Assembly: GCA_903829815.1 (NCBI GenBank)
Contig: CAIKRR010000007.1
Coordinates: forward strand, 1 to 64,000
Direction of reading: 5' to 3'
Source: an uncultured Pseudomonadota bacterium
GTDB lineage: Bacteria; Pseudomonadota; Gammaproteobacteria; Burkholderiales; SG8-39
DNA: 64,000 bases
Part shown: one piece after another, positions 51,048 through 59,603 of the stretch
Layout of the letters: each line of letters starts with the position of its first letter
Numbering within the stretch: the first letter of the stretch is position 1
Program-made: the position numbers and the translations under genes
The notes under the pieces: model-generated
What the model was told of the DNA's origin: nothing
Seen by the model: only the letters and a program-made list of their open reading frames with translations
The model's database searches: none

Positions 51048-51767
51048 TCAGGTCGAACCCAGGTAGTAGCGTAGCATGGCTGGATCAGCCAGCATCGAGG
51101 AGCCGCTGCCCTCAGCGACGATCGAGCCTTGACGCAGGACGTAGGCGCGGTCGGCGATCCCCAGCGCCTGACGAACATTCTGTTCGACCAGCAGGATGGT
51201 GACGCCGGCAGCACGAAAAGCCCGCAGCACAGAGAAGACTTCGCTCACCATCACCGGTGACAGGCCGAGCGAGGGCTCGTCGACCAGCAGCACCCGTGGC
51301 GGGCAGATGATCGCTCGGGCCAGTGCCAGCATCTGCTGTTCGCCCCCCGACATGCTGCCCGCGCGCTGGTTCAGGCGCTCCTGCAGTCGCGGGAATCGCT
51401 CGAAGACCGGCAGGCATGCCTGGGCAAAAGTCGAATTGCCCGGGCGCATTGCCCAGGCCAGTTGCAGGTTCTCGGCAACGCTCAGACGGGCAATGATGCC
51501 ACGCCCTTCGGGCACCTGCAGCAGACCAGCGCGGGCAAGCTGGTCGGCACGTTGGCCGCGAGTTGGCTGACCCGCAAATCGAACTTCGCCGGCAGCGTGC
51601 GGCAGTACATTGGAGATCGCGCGCAGCAAGGTGGTCTTGCCAGCGCCATTGGCACCGACCACCACGACGGTCTCGCCCGCAGCGACCGCGAGTGAACAGC
51701 CGCGCAGTGCACGAATCGGTCCGTAGCTCACCTCGAGCGCATCGATTTCGAGTATGGGCTCAGGCAT
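51048..51767 (-). CDS. livF: Branched-chain amino-acid type ABC transporter ATPase LivF (system 2)
   Basis: This 239-residue ATPase has Walker A GANGAGKTT, LLQVPEGRGIIARLSV, signature MSGGEQQMLALARA, Walker B VLLVDEPSLGLS and H-loop VEQNVRQAL. The start ATG 51767 (MPEPILEIDALEV) overlaps the livG2 stop by eight bases. Confidence 0.9.
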   Translation of the reverse strand: MPEPILEIDALEVSYGPIRALRGCSLAVAAGETVVVVGANGAGKTTLLRAISNVLPHAAGEVRFAGQPTRGQRADQLARAGLLQVPEGRGIIARLSVAENLQLAWAMRPGNSTFAQACLPVFERFPRLQERLNQRAGSMSGGEQQMLALARAIICPPRVLLVDEPSLGLSPVMVSEVFSVLRAFRAAGVTILLVEQNVRQALGIADRAYVLRQGSIVAEGSGSSMLADPAMLRYYLGST

Positions 51768-52515
51768 CGTCGCGTCCAAGGTAGGCTTCAATCACCTGGG
51801 GGTCTGCAAACACATCGGCTGCACTGCCCTGGGCGATGCGGCGCCCATAGTTCATCGCTACCAGGCGGGTCGAGAGTGTCCGGATGAGGTCGATGTCATG
51901 TTCGACCACGACCACGCCTTCGACCAGTTCGCCGATGCCCCTGATGTCGCCGATCAAGGCCTCGGTTTCCTCTTCGTTCATGCCGGCGGCCGGTTCGTCG
52001 AGAAAAAGGAGGCGAGGGCAGGTTGCCAGTGCTCGAGCGATCTCCAGACGTCGCGCTTCGCCATAGGCGAGGCTCCCGGCGAGGTCGTCTGCCTTGGCCG
52101 CAAGTCGCATGCGCTCGAGGATGGCCATTGATTGGTCACGGATGGTGCCGGGCGATCGCGCAAGCAGCGATCGCAGCGGATGCCGGACCCAGTCACGGGC
52201 TACGGCCGCCACATTCTCAAGCACGCTCATGCGACGAAAGAGCCGGATATTCTGAAATGTTCGGGCAATGCCCATGCGGCCGATGCGGTGCACTGGCAGG
52301 CCGGTGATGTTTTCTCCGCGCAACAGCACCTGTCCGTCGTTTGGCGCATAAAAGCCGGTGACGCAATTGATGAGAGCGGTCTTGCCAGCCCCGTTGGGTC
52401 CGATGATCCCCAGAATCTCGCCTTGTTCGACTTCAAAGGACAGGTTGTCGAGCGCCTGCAAGCCGCCAAAGCGCTTGACCAGCGAGCGGACCTCCAGCAG
52501 CGGGGCCGTGGTCAT
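51760..52515 (-). CDS. livG: Branched-chain amino-acid type ABC transporter ATPase LivG (system 2)
   Basis: This 251-residue ATPase has Walker A GPNGAGKTA, RTFQNIRLFRRMSV as the Q-loop, SLAYGEARRLEIARAL as a variant signature motif (AYGE rather than SGGQ), Walker B LLFLDEPAAGMNEEE and H-loop VVEHDIDLIRTL. The start ATG 52515 overlaps the livM2 stop by four bases. Confidence 0.9.
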   Translation of the reverse strand: MTTAPLLEVRSLVKRFGGLQALDNLSFEVEQGEILGIIGPNGAGKTALINCVTGFYAPNDGQVLLRGENITGLPVHRIGRMGIARTFQNIRLFRRMSVLENVAAVARDWVRHPLRSLLARSPGTIRDQSMAILERMRLAAKADDLAGSLAYGEARRLEIARALATCPRLLFLDEPAAGMNEEETEALIGDIRGIGELVEGVVVVEHDIDLIRTLSTRLVAMNYGRRIAQGSAADVFADPQVIEAYLGRDDA

Positions 52516-53330
52516 CGCTGCCGCCCACGCAGCGTGAGGCTTCGCCAGGGCAGCAGGCCGTCGGGTCTGACCAGCAGCATGATCACGATGACTGTCCCGA
52601 AGACCAGGGGCCGCCAGCTGGCAAGCCCCCGGATGAGTTCGGGCAACAGGGTCAGCGCAACCGCGCCGAGCATGGGTCCCCAGAGGTTATTGACGCCGCC
52701 AAATACGGCATACAGAACGACATACACCGATACCAGCACACCGAAGTGCTCGGGGCGAATGAAAGCCATGTAATGGGCAAACAGGCCGCCTGCCAGCGCG
52801 GCCAGCGCGGCACCGGCGCCGAAGCAGAGGATCTTCAGGTAGAGCGCATTGATGCCGAGCGCAGCGGCCACCTGTTCGTCTTCACGAATGGCGTCGAGCA
52901 TGCGCTGAAGATGGGATCGCGACAGGAACCACAGGCCAGCGCCAACCAGTGCGACCAGCCCGTAGACATGCCACAGGGTTGCCCCCGACATTCCCCCAAG
53001 CCCACCCACGCCACCGACATAGTCGAGATTCTCGAGGAGCACCTGGACACAGAAGGTGATGCCGGTGGTGACCATGATCAGATAGACCCCGCGAGTGCGC
53101 AGTGCGGGCGCAGCAAGGACTGCCCCGGCCAGGCCGGTGCCGATGGCTGCCAGCGCCAGCGCTGGAATGAGTGGCAGGCCGAACTTCACCGTCAGAACCC
53201 CGGCCGCGTAGGCTCCCATCGCCATGAAGGCGCCGTTGGCAAACGACAGGGAACCCGAGAGCAGGATGATGTAGACGCTCCAGGCGAGAAGAATGTTGAT
53301 GCCCGCGAAGAAGAGATGGTCCTGGATCAT
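52512..53330 (-). CDS. livM: Branched-chain amino-acid type ABC permease LivM (system 2)
   Basis: This 272-residue permease begins LSGSLSFANGAFMAMGAYAA, the LivM SLSxAHxAFMxxGAY-type signature, and contains AVFGGVNNLWGPMLGAVALT as the cytoplasmic coupling loop. It is shorter than system 1 LivM. The start ATG 53330 overlaps the livH2 stop (ATGA). Confidence 0.88.
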   Translation of the reverse strand: MIQDHLFFAGINILLAWSVYIILLSGSLSFANGAFMAMGAYAAGVLTVKFGLPLIPALALAAIGTGLAGAVLAAPALRTRGVYLIMVTTGITFCVQVLLENLDYVGGVGGLGGMSGATLWHVYGLVALVGAGLWFLSRSHLQRMLDAIREDEQVAAALGINALYLKILCFGAGAALAALAGGLFAHYMAFIRPEHFGVLVSVYVVLYAVFGGVNNLWGPMLGAVALTLLPELIRGLASWRPLVFGTVIVIMLLVRPDGLLPWRSLTLRGRQR

Positions 53331-54205
53331 GCGCGTCGCTCGCTCGAGGTCGAGAAGAGTCCACCGGGACGGACCAGCAGCACCAGTATCATCAATATCC
53401 ACACAACGATTTCGCCCAGCTTGCCGAAGCCGAATTGGACCGCCAGCGCTTCCACCACGCCGACCAGGATGCCACCGAGCATCGCGCCGCGCAGGTCGCC
53501 CATGCCACCGATGGCCATGATGGCCAGTGCCTTGATCCCGAAGGTGAAGCCGATGTCAGATGCTGCATAACCGGTACGCATGGCGAGCATGACGCCTGCG
53601 ATGCCGGCCAGTGCCGAGGCGATCACGAAAGTCTGCTGCGTAACAAGACGCACATGAATGCCGAGGAGGGACGCTGCAAGGGGCGATTCGGCTACCGCCC
53701 GGATGTTGCGACCGACGCGGGTGTGATTGACCAGGACGTGAAGACCGGCCATCAGCAGCACTGCAATGGCAAGGATGGCCAACTTGATCTGGGCAATCTC
53801 GATACCTGCGACTGAAAGCGTGGCGGTGCGCACGGCGAGAGGCAACTCCAGCGGCACCGGCTCCGAGCCGTAGTACTTCTGCACCAGATCGATGAAGATG
53901 AGGCCGAGCGCGAGGGACGACAGCGCGGCAGTGACTTGCGCATCGGCGCTGCGGAACTTGCGAAAGCTCAGCAGTTCGACCACTAGACCCAGTGCGCCGC
54001 AGATGAGCAGTGCGCAAGGAAATGCCACCCACAGTGGCGCTCCCAGCGCGCTTGCGGCGACAGCGACAAAGCCCCCGAGCATGAAGGTTTCGCCATGGGC
54101 GAAATTCAGTTTGTCGAGGACGCCAAAGACGAGCGTGTAGCCGATGGCAACCAGCGCGTACATGCTGCCCAGCACGATGCCGTTGATGATCTGTTCGGCC
54201 AGCAT
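53327..54205 (-). CDS. livH: Branched-chain amino-acid type ABC permease LivH (system 2)
   Basis: This 292-residue permease carries YTLVFGVLDKLNFAHGETFM near residues 22-41 and IGGMGDLRGAMLGGILVGVV near the C-terminus, both LivH signatures. The first gene of liv2 (H-M-G-F-K). The ATG at 54205 gives the family N-terminus MLAEQIINGIVLGSM; the frame is open upstream but not LivH-like. A 390-bp divergent region separates it from a Bug-protein gene. Confidence 0.9.
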   Translation of the reverse strand: MLAEQIINGIVLGSMYALVAIGYTLVFGVLDKLNFAHGETFMLGGFVAVAASALGAPLWVAFPCALLICGALGLVVELLSFRKFRSADAQVTAALSSLALGLIFIDLVQKYYGSEPVPLELPLAVRTATLSVAGIEIAQIKLAILAIAVLLMAGLHVLVNHTRVGRNIRAVAESPLAASLLGIHVRLVTQQTFVIASALAGIAGVMLAMRTGYAASDIGFTFGIKALAIMAIGGMGDLRGAMLGGILVGVVEALAVQFGFGKLGEIVVWILMILVLLVRPGGLFSTSSERRA

Positions 54206-54595
54206 GGCCGCAATGTCTCCCGAGTGCCCTGTGCTGTGCCAGGAGCAGGCTGACTTCTCTGCTTGCTGGATGGCACAGCCCTTTTGAAGTCGTAGTGTGC
54301 CATAGCACTTGGCTCTGGCGACTGACGGCGCGCGCCGTATGCAGCAAGGTCGCACCGGCGCGCCATCGTCTTTGGTCGGCATGCCGCGGGCTTCGGGACG
54401 CAACTGCGGTTGCGCCTGCCTTGTCGCTGGCCACAGGTTGTCGCTCACGGTGTAGTCTCCCGCCGTGCCGTGCCGTGCCGTGCCGTGCCGTGCCGCGATG
54501 GCGCTTTTACAGGCGCGGCTTCGGGCGTGTCCAGTTGGGCAATGAGGATTGAGGCAATGACGCTGCTGTCCGGCGGATTTCGAGGGAGAGGGTTG
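54206..54595. other. Intergenic region between liv2 and tctC2 without genes
   Basis: No credible gene is visible in these 390 bp. A run of six perfect CCGTG units occurs at 54463-54492. A possible ribosome-binding site (GGGAGAGGG) at 54584-54592 leads into the Bug gene. I could not identify clear promoters. Confidence 0.5.
54463..54492. repeat. Pentanucleotide microsatellite (CCGTG)6
   Basis: Six tandem perfect copies of CCGTG occupy 30 bp, followed by a degenerate CCGCG. It lies in the divergent control region, 104 bp before the Bug gene start. A tract of this type can gain or lose units, changing spacing between promoter elements. Its position upstream rather than inside a coding region would make it a spacing switch if functional. 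Confidence 0.85.
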
Positions 54596-55621
54596 ATGAG
54601 GGTTCGCAAAGAAGGGTCCGGTGCCGCGTGTCGATCAGGTGCTGGCTCTCGAAGGTGCTTGCTCGCGCTTGCGCTCGGCTTGGTCGTACTGGTGGCCGAT
54701 GTTCGTGCCCAGGCACAGTCGGCCGCCCCCTGGCCGGACAAGTCGATCCGTATTCTTGTCGGCTTCCCGCCTGGCACCAGCACCGACACGCTGACCCGTA
54801 TGGTGGCGACGCGAATGGCCGAGTTTCTAGGACAGCCGCTGACGGTGGAAAACAAGCCGGGTGCCGGCAGCAGCATCGCTGCTGAAATGGTGGCGCGTTC
54901 GGCGCCTGATGGCTACACCCTGCTGGCCACTTCCAGTGCAAACACGATCAATCCGAGCCTGTATCGACTCTCGTTTGACCTTCTGCACGATCTGACACCG
55001 ATCGGGGGCATTGCCGAGGCGCCCTTGCTCGTGATCGGCTGGCCGGGGAACGGATTGCGCGACATTGCCCAGGTGATTGCCGCTGCTCGCGCAAAGCCGG
55101 ATGCCCTGGCCTACGGTTCGTCAGGGGTAGGCACATTCGTTCATCTGAACGCCGAACTGTTCAAGCTCAGTACGGGTACGCGCATCACGCACGTACCTTA
55201 CAAGGGCAGTTCCCAGGCGATTGCCGATCTGCTGAGCGGCCAGATCCAACTGCTTTTCACGCCAGCTTCGACCGCCATACCCCACGTCAAGGCCGGCAAG
55301 GCCGTGGCGCTTGGCCTGATCGGGCGCAAGCGCTCGCCTGAATTGCCCGATGTCCCCACGCTTGGCGAGGCGGGTGTCCCAGGGCTGGATTCCGCGCTCT
55401 GGTCGGGGCTGCATGCGCCTGCCGGAACACCGCCTGCCGTGATCGATCGACTCAATCGTGAGTTGCAGCGTGCACTCGGCCTTGCAGAGGTTCGGGCACA
55501 AATTGCCACGCAAAGCAATGAGCCGCTGCCGGGTACGCCGGCCCAGTTCGGAGCGCTGGTGCGAGACGATGTGGAGCGGTGGGCACGGGTTGTCCGGTCG
55601 GCTGGTATCAAGGCCGACTGA
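54596..55621 (+). CDS. Bug/TctC-family solute-binding protein 2
   Basis: This 341-residue exported binding protein has a signal peptide (LLALALGLVVLVADVRAQA), WPDKSIRILVGFPPGTSTD, VENKPGAGSSIAAEMVARS, ITHVPYKGSSQAIADLLSGQ and VKAGKAVALGLIG. The start ATG 54596 is supported by a strong GGGAGAGGG just upstream; earlier in-frame ATGs at 54542 and 54557 lack one. It begins a plus-strand cluster leading to the amidohydrolase and FAD monooxygenase. Confidence 0.9.
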   Translation: MRVRKEGSGAACRSGAGSRRCLLALALGLVVLVADVRAQAQSAAPWPDKSIRILVGFPPGTSTDTLTRMVATRMAEFLGQPLTVENKPGAGSSIAAEMVARSAPDGYTLLATSSANTINPSLYRLSFDLLHDLTPIGGIAEAPLLVIGWPGNGLRDIAQVIAAARAKPDALAYGSSGVGTFVHLNAELFKLSTGTRITHVPYKGSSQAIADLLSGQIQLLFTPASTAIPHVKAGKAVALGLIGRKRSPELPDVPTLGEAGVPGLDSALWSGLHAPAGTPPAVIDRLNRELQRALGLAEVRAQIATQSNEPLPGTPAQFGALVRDDVERWARVVRSAGIKAD

Positions 55622-55710
55622 GGACAGTGCTGACCCCGGGGCAGGCACGTCGGTGCGGCCTTGGACAGAAAGGCTTCGCGCGTGTCGCGAAGGCGCTGAC
55701 GGGAGGCTGC

Positions 55711-56586
55711 GTGGATATCGTTGATTGTCATGTTCACCTTTGGGCAACGGGTCATCCGAGCCCGGCCCATCGGCAGGTTCCCCAATTGACCGCACAGACC
55801 CTCCTGGGCGAAATGGTCGCGGCCGGGGTGAGCGCAGCGCTGATCCAGCCGCCTGCCTGGGATCCCACCTCGAATGAGGTGGCCATCGAAGCGGCGCGCG
55901 CGTTTCCCAAGCGGTTCTCGACCCTGGGCTGGTTTGTCCTCGACCCGATGGCTGAGCCCACGCGAGTCGCGACCTGGCGCATGCAGCCTGGCATGCTCGG
56001 ACTGCGCTTCGCCTTTGCACAGCCCCACGAGAAAGCCTGGCTCAGCAACGGCGCACTGGATTGGTTATGGCCAGCCGCCGAGGCCGCAGGTCTGCCGGTG
56101 GCGCTCGCCTGTACAGACTTCCTGCCGATGGTCGGTGGTATTGCCGAGCGTCATCCCCGCTTGCGACTGCTGATCGATCACCTTGGAGCACCGCTTCGCA
56201 GCGTCGGCGTGGCCGCCTATGCGCGTCTGCCTGAACTGCTCGCGCTGGCGCGACATCCGAATATCGCCGTGAAGGCCTCGGCTGCGCCCGGTTACTCGGC
56301 ATTGGGTTACCCCTTTTCCGATATGCACGATTACCTGCATGCTGTCTTCGACGCGTTCGGACCTGCGCGCATGTTCTGGGGCACTGACATCACACGAATG
56401 CCCTGCAGTTGGACTGACTGCGTGCGGCTTTTCACCGAAGCCTTGCCCTGGTTGCAGGGTGGGGACCTCGATCAGGTGATGGGTGGGGCGCTGCGTGCGT
56501 GGATAGACTGGCCTCTCGAGGCGGGTTTGGGTCTTGGGCGGCGCTCGGGCATGCCAGGCATCGCTTCATCGGATATGTCGCGATGA
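55711..56586 (+). CDS. Amidohydrolase family (metal-dependent TIM-barrel) hydrolase
   Basis: This 291-residue TIM-barrel hydrolase of the amidohydrolase-2 group begins IVDCHVHLW with the metal-binding HxH, then IDHLGAPLRSVG (His ligand), KASAAPGYS, and a catalytic Asp in WGTDITRMPC. Such enzymes act on lactones, hydroxyacids or decarboxylate aromatic acids (for example 2-pyrone-4,6-dicarboxylate lactonase, isoorotate decarboxylase). The start is GTG 55711, five bases after GGGAGG. Its stop overlaps the FAD monooxygenase start (ATGA), so they probably work in one pathway. Confidence 0.82.
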   Translation: MDIVDCHVHLWATGHPSPAHRQVPQLTAQTLLGEMVAAGVSAALIQPPAWDPTSNEVAIEAARAFPKRFSTLGWFVLDPMAEPTRVATWRMQPGMLGLRFAFAQPHEKAWLSNGALDWLWPAAEAAGLPVALACTDFLPMVGGIAERHPRLRLLIDHLGAPLRSVGVAAYARLPELLALARHPNIAVKASAAPGYSALGYPFSDMHDYLHAVFDAFGPARMFWGTDITRMPCSWTDCVRLFTEALPWLQGGDLDQVMGGALRAWIDWPLEAGLGLGRRSGMPGIASSDMSR

Positions 56587-57710
56587 GGCCGGTCGAGAGG
56601 GTGCTGATCGTCGGTGGGGGCATCGCTGGCATGACCGCTGCCACTGCCTTGTGCCGTGCCGGTATCGCCGCCGAGATCGTTGAACGTTCACCGGGCTGGT
56701 CGGTTTACGGCATTGGCATATCGATCCAGGGGGCGACGTTGCGCGCCCTGCAGGCGATTGGCGTGCTCGATGCCGTTGTGGCCGCCGGCTACCCCTATTC
56801 TCGGGTGGTCGCCTGTGACGTGGAGGGACGAGTGACCGGTACGGTCGAATTGCCACCGCTGCTCGGGCCTGGCTATCCGGAGTGCATCGGCATCATGCGA
56901 CCGGTGCTGCAGCGCATCCTTCAGGATGCGCTCGAGGCAGCTCATGTTCCGGTACGACTCGGTGTCACGTTCAGGACGATGGTGCAGGATGACACCGGCG
57001 TCACGGTTGACTTCACGGATGGGACCTGCGGTCGTTATGATCTTGTCGTTGGGGCCGACGGCATCCAGTCGCAGGTTCGTTCCTTGATTTTCGGTGCAGA
57101 CGCCGGGCCTGAGGAAACGGGCCAACGCGTCTGGCGGGCGATGGTGCCGCGCGCGGAGACAGTCACCTCGCGCTGCATGTTCTTCGGACCGCGCAACAAG
57201 GCGGGTTGCAATCCGGTCTCGAACGATGAGATGTACATCTTTCTTGTCGAGAGCATGGGCTCCGGTGAGCGGATCACCGATGCCGATGCCCCGCGCATGA
57301 TGCGCGATCTCCTGGCTGATTTTGGCGGGGCCATCGCACAGGCACGGGCGTCGATCACCGATCCCGCGCGCATCGCCTGCCGGCCGATCAGTTCCATGCT
57401 GCTTCCTGCACCCTGGCATCGGGGTCGAGTGGTCCTCATCGGCGACGCGGTTCATTGCCCGACGCCGCAGATGGCAAGCGGTGCCGGCATGGCGGTTGAG
57501 GATGCCATCGTTCTGGCCGAACTGCTGCGCGAGACCGCTCCGGTCGCCGATCTGCTTGATCGTTTCGCCGTGCGTCGCTTCGATCGCTGCAAGGGCGTCG
57601 TGGTTGCTTCACGCACGGTCTCGGAGTGGGAGAAGACCCCTGGCCTGAAAGGCGCCGATCCGGTCGGCGTGCTGGCGCGTGCCAATGCCGCGCTGGCGGT
57701 GCCGATCTGA
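56583..57710 (+). CDS. FAD-dependent aromatic hydroxylase (group A flavoprotein monooxygenase)
   Basis: This 375-residue flavoprotein has FAD motif GGGIAGMTAATALCRAG (11-27), IGIMRPVLQRILQDAL, DLVVGADGIQSQVR (the conserved DG motif) and RVVLIGDAVHCPTPQMASGA (the GD motif). It resembles salicylate- and 6-hydroxynicotinate-type monooxygenases. It is coupled to the amidohydrolase. A short unassigned stretch (57711-57869) precedes the next Bug gene; a 29-codon open frame from GTG 57712 there has no recognisable match. Confidence 0.85.
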   Translation: MRPVERVLIVGGGIAGMTAATALCRAGIAAEIVERSPGWSVYGIGISIQGATLRALQAIGVLDAVVAAGYPYSRVVACDVEGRVTGTVELPPLLGPGYPECIGIMRPVLQRILQDALEAAHVPVRLGVTFRTMVQDDTGVTVDFTDGTCGRYDLVVGADGIQSQVRSLIFGADAGPEETGQRVWRAMVPRAETVTSRCMFFGPRNKAGCNPVSNDEMYIFLVESMGSGERITDADAPRMMRDLLADFGGAIAQARASITDPARIACRPISSMLLPAPWHRGRVVLIGDAVHCPTPQMASGAGMAVEDAIVLAELLRETAPVADLLDRFAVRRFDRCKGVVVASRTVSEWEKTPGLKGADPVGVLARANAALAVPI

Positions 57711-57869
57711 GGTGGGCGGTATCGCCGAACGGCTGACGATTTCCCAGGCCCGGTTCGAGCGGGCCGGCACCATCCTGCGGGTGGCCGACATCGGCCTCTG
57801 AGGGCGTATCATCAATCTGGAACCAGGCGCCTGCGGGCCTCTGAGTTGTCTTCGGGAGACACGCTGTCG

Positions 57870-58868
57870 ATGTCCATCGCATGCCGATTCGTCATTGCCC
57901 GGTCGGGCATCCTCCTCGCGTTGCTGATTTGGATCGGCTGTCAGGCCGGTGGGCTCGAGGATGCGCGTGCCCAGTCCTGGCCAGAGCGTGTGGTGCGGAT
58001 CGTTTCGCCATTTCCGGCCGGGGGCGGGAGCGACCTTCTCGCCCGTGTGGTTGCGCAGTCCTTGCAGGAAAGCCTCGGCCGACCCTTCGTGGTCGAGAAC
58101 CGGGTCGGTGCTGGTGGCAATATCGGCATGGACCATGTGGCGCACTCGGTGCCCGACGGCTATACCCTGGCGCTCGCCAACAATACGGTCACCATCAATC
58201 AGTCTTTGGGCGGTCAGCCCTTTGATGCGGTGCGCGATCTGACCGCGATCGTGCTGGTGGGTTCCACGCCGCCGATGATCGGCGCCTCTGCGGGGTTTGC
58301 CCTGCGCAGCCTGCCTGAACTGGTAGCCTGGGCGCGTGCCCATCCTGGCGAAGTGAGTTATGCCTCGTGTGGCACCGGGACTGCGCATCACTTTGCCGCT
58401 GAACTGCTGCAATCGATGGCGCGGATTCGCATGACCCATGTTCCCTACAAGGGCTGCTCCCAGGCCATTCCCGACGTCCTCAACGGATCGGTGCCGGTGG
58501 TCTTCAGTACCGTGTCCAATCTGGCGCCACACGTGAAAAGCGGCAAGATCAGGGGCTATGCGACCACCGGCACGACGAGAGCGCAATCCGCGCCCGAATT
58601 TCCGACCGTTGCCGAACTCGGATATCCCGGCTATGCGGTGGATACCTGGTTTGGCTTGATGGGGCCTGCCGGTCTGCCGCGAGATGTCGTGATGCGTCTG
58701 AATTCCGAGGTCAATCGGGCACTGGGCCGCACCGAGATTCGCGAGCGGCTGGCTGCGCAGTATTTCGAACCACTGGGAGGCAGCAGTCAGCGTTTCGGCG
58801 AACTGGTGCAACAGGAATTGCGGACTTATGGTGCCCTGGTGCGCGAGGCGGGCATCAAGGCCGATTGA
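57870..58868 (+). CDS. Bug/TctC-family solute-binding protein 3
   Basis: This 332-residue exported binding protein has a hydrophobic signal (ILLALLIWIGCQAGGLEDA), WPERVVRIVSPFPAGGGSDL, VENRVGAGGNIGMDHVAHS, MTHVPYKGCSQAIPDVLNGS and VKSGKIRGYATTG. ATG 57870 lies 12 bases past GGAG; an in-frame TTG at 57846 is the alternative. Placed directly after the aromatic hydroxylase, it may supply that pathway. Confidence 0.9.
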   Translation: MSIACRFVIARSGILLALLIWIGCQAGGLEDARAQSWPERVVRIVSPFPAGGGSDLLARVVAQSLQESLGRPFVVENRVGAGGNIGMDHVAHSVPDGYTLALANNTVTINQSLGGQPFDAVRDLTAIVLVGSTPPMIGASAGFALRSLPELVAWARAHPGEVSYASCGTGTAHHFAAELLQSMARIRMTHVPYKGCSQAIPDVLNGSVPVVFSTVSNLAPHVKSGKIRGYATTGTTRAQSAPEFPTVAELGYPGYAVDTWFGLMGPAGLPRDVVMRLNSEVNRALGRTEIRERLAAQYFEPLGGSSQRFGELVQQELRTYGALVREAGIKAD

Positions 58869-58937
58869 CGGGTTGCCCGCGCAGGGCCCGGTTGTCATCG
58901 ACGCTATCGGTGTATGACGGTATCCAGGGAGAGACAT

Positions 58938-59603
58938 GTGGGAAACAGGGTGGAACTGGTAGCAGCCGACGGGCATACCTTGTCGGCCTGGCACGCTTCG
59001 CCAGTCGGCGTGCCGCGGGCGGGTATGGTGATCGTGCAGGAGGCATTCGGGTTGAGCGCCTACATACGGTCGGTCGTTGATCACTATGCCGAGCAGGGTT
59101 ATGTGGCGCTAGCCCCTGCGCTCTACGACCGTCAGATGCGCGGCGTTGCACTGGACGGTCATTCGCCGGAGGTGCTCGCGCAAGGACGCGCCCTCCGCGC
59201 AGGCCTGGTCTGGTCTCTCGTGCTTGCCGACATCAGCGCTGCCATCGATGGGGTGCGCTGCGGCGGCGGCGTCGGAATCGTCGGTTTCTGCGTTGGTGGC
59301 TCGGTGGCCTGGATGGCTGCGCAGTCGCTGCCGGTGGATGCCGCCGTGGCCTACTATGGGCGTGACATCGTCGAACATCTGGAGCCTGCGCCGGCCTGTC
59401 CCGTGATGTTGCATTTCGGTGAGCAGGATCCCTTGATTCCGCTCGCCGATGTCGATCGGGTGAGAGCGGCCTGGCCTCGATTGCCCGTGCATGTCTATGC
59501 GACTGGTCACGGCTTTGATGCGCTACGGGTGCCGGCTGATGCAGGACCTGCAGCGCTTGCGCGCGAACGAACGTGGAGTTTCCTCAATGGCATTCTCGGG
59601 TAG
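58938..59603 (+). CDS. Dienelactone hydrolase family protein
   Basis: This 221-residue alpha/beta-hydrolase is of the dienelactone hydrolase type, typically opening 4-carboxymethylenebut-2-en-4-olide to maleylacetate. The triad is Cys118 (GFCVGG), Asp164 (FGEQDPLIPL) and His191 (TGHGFD), with Glu35 in VQEAFG that activates the Cys. GTG 58938 is chosen since it is four bases after AGGGAGAG and matches the family start (VGNRVELVAADGH); ATG 58914 adds eight residues. It overlaps the RNB gene by 17 bp. Confidence 0.87.
   Translation: MGNRVELVAADGHTLSAWHASPVGVPRAGMVIVQEAFGLSAYIRSVVDHYAEQGYVALAPALYDRQMRGVALDGHSPEVLAQGRALRAGLVWSLVLADISAAIDGVRCGGGVGIVGFCVGGSVAWMAAQSLPVDAAVAYYGRDIVEHLEPAPACPVMLHFGEQDPLIPLADVDRVRAAWPRLPVHVYATGHGFDALRVPADAGPAALARERTWSFLNGILG

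Noticed and set aside
57712-57801. 29-codon open frame after the FAD hydroxylase
   Set aside because: No ribosome-binding site and no recognisable family. It could be chance in GC-rich DNA.
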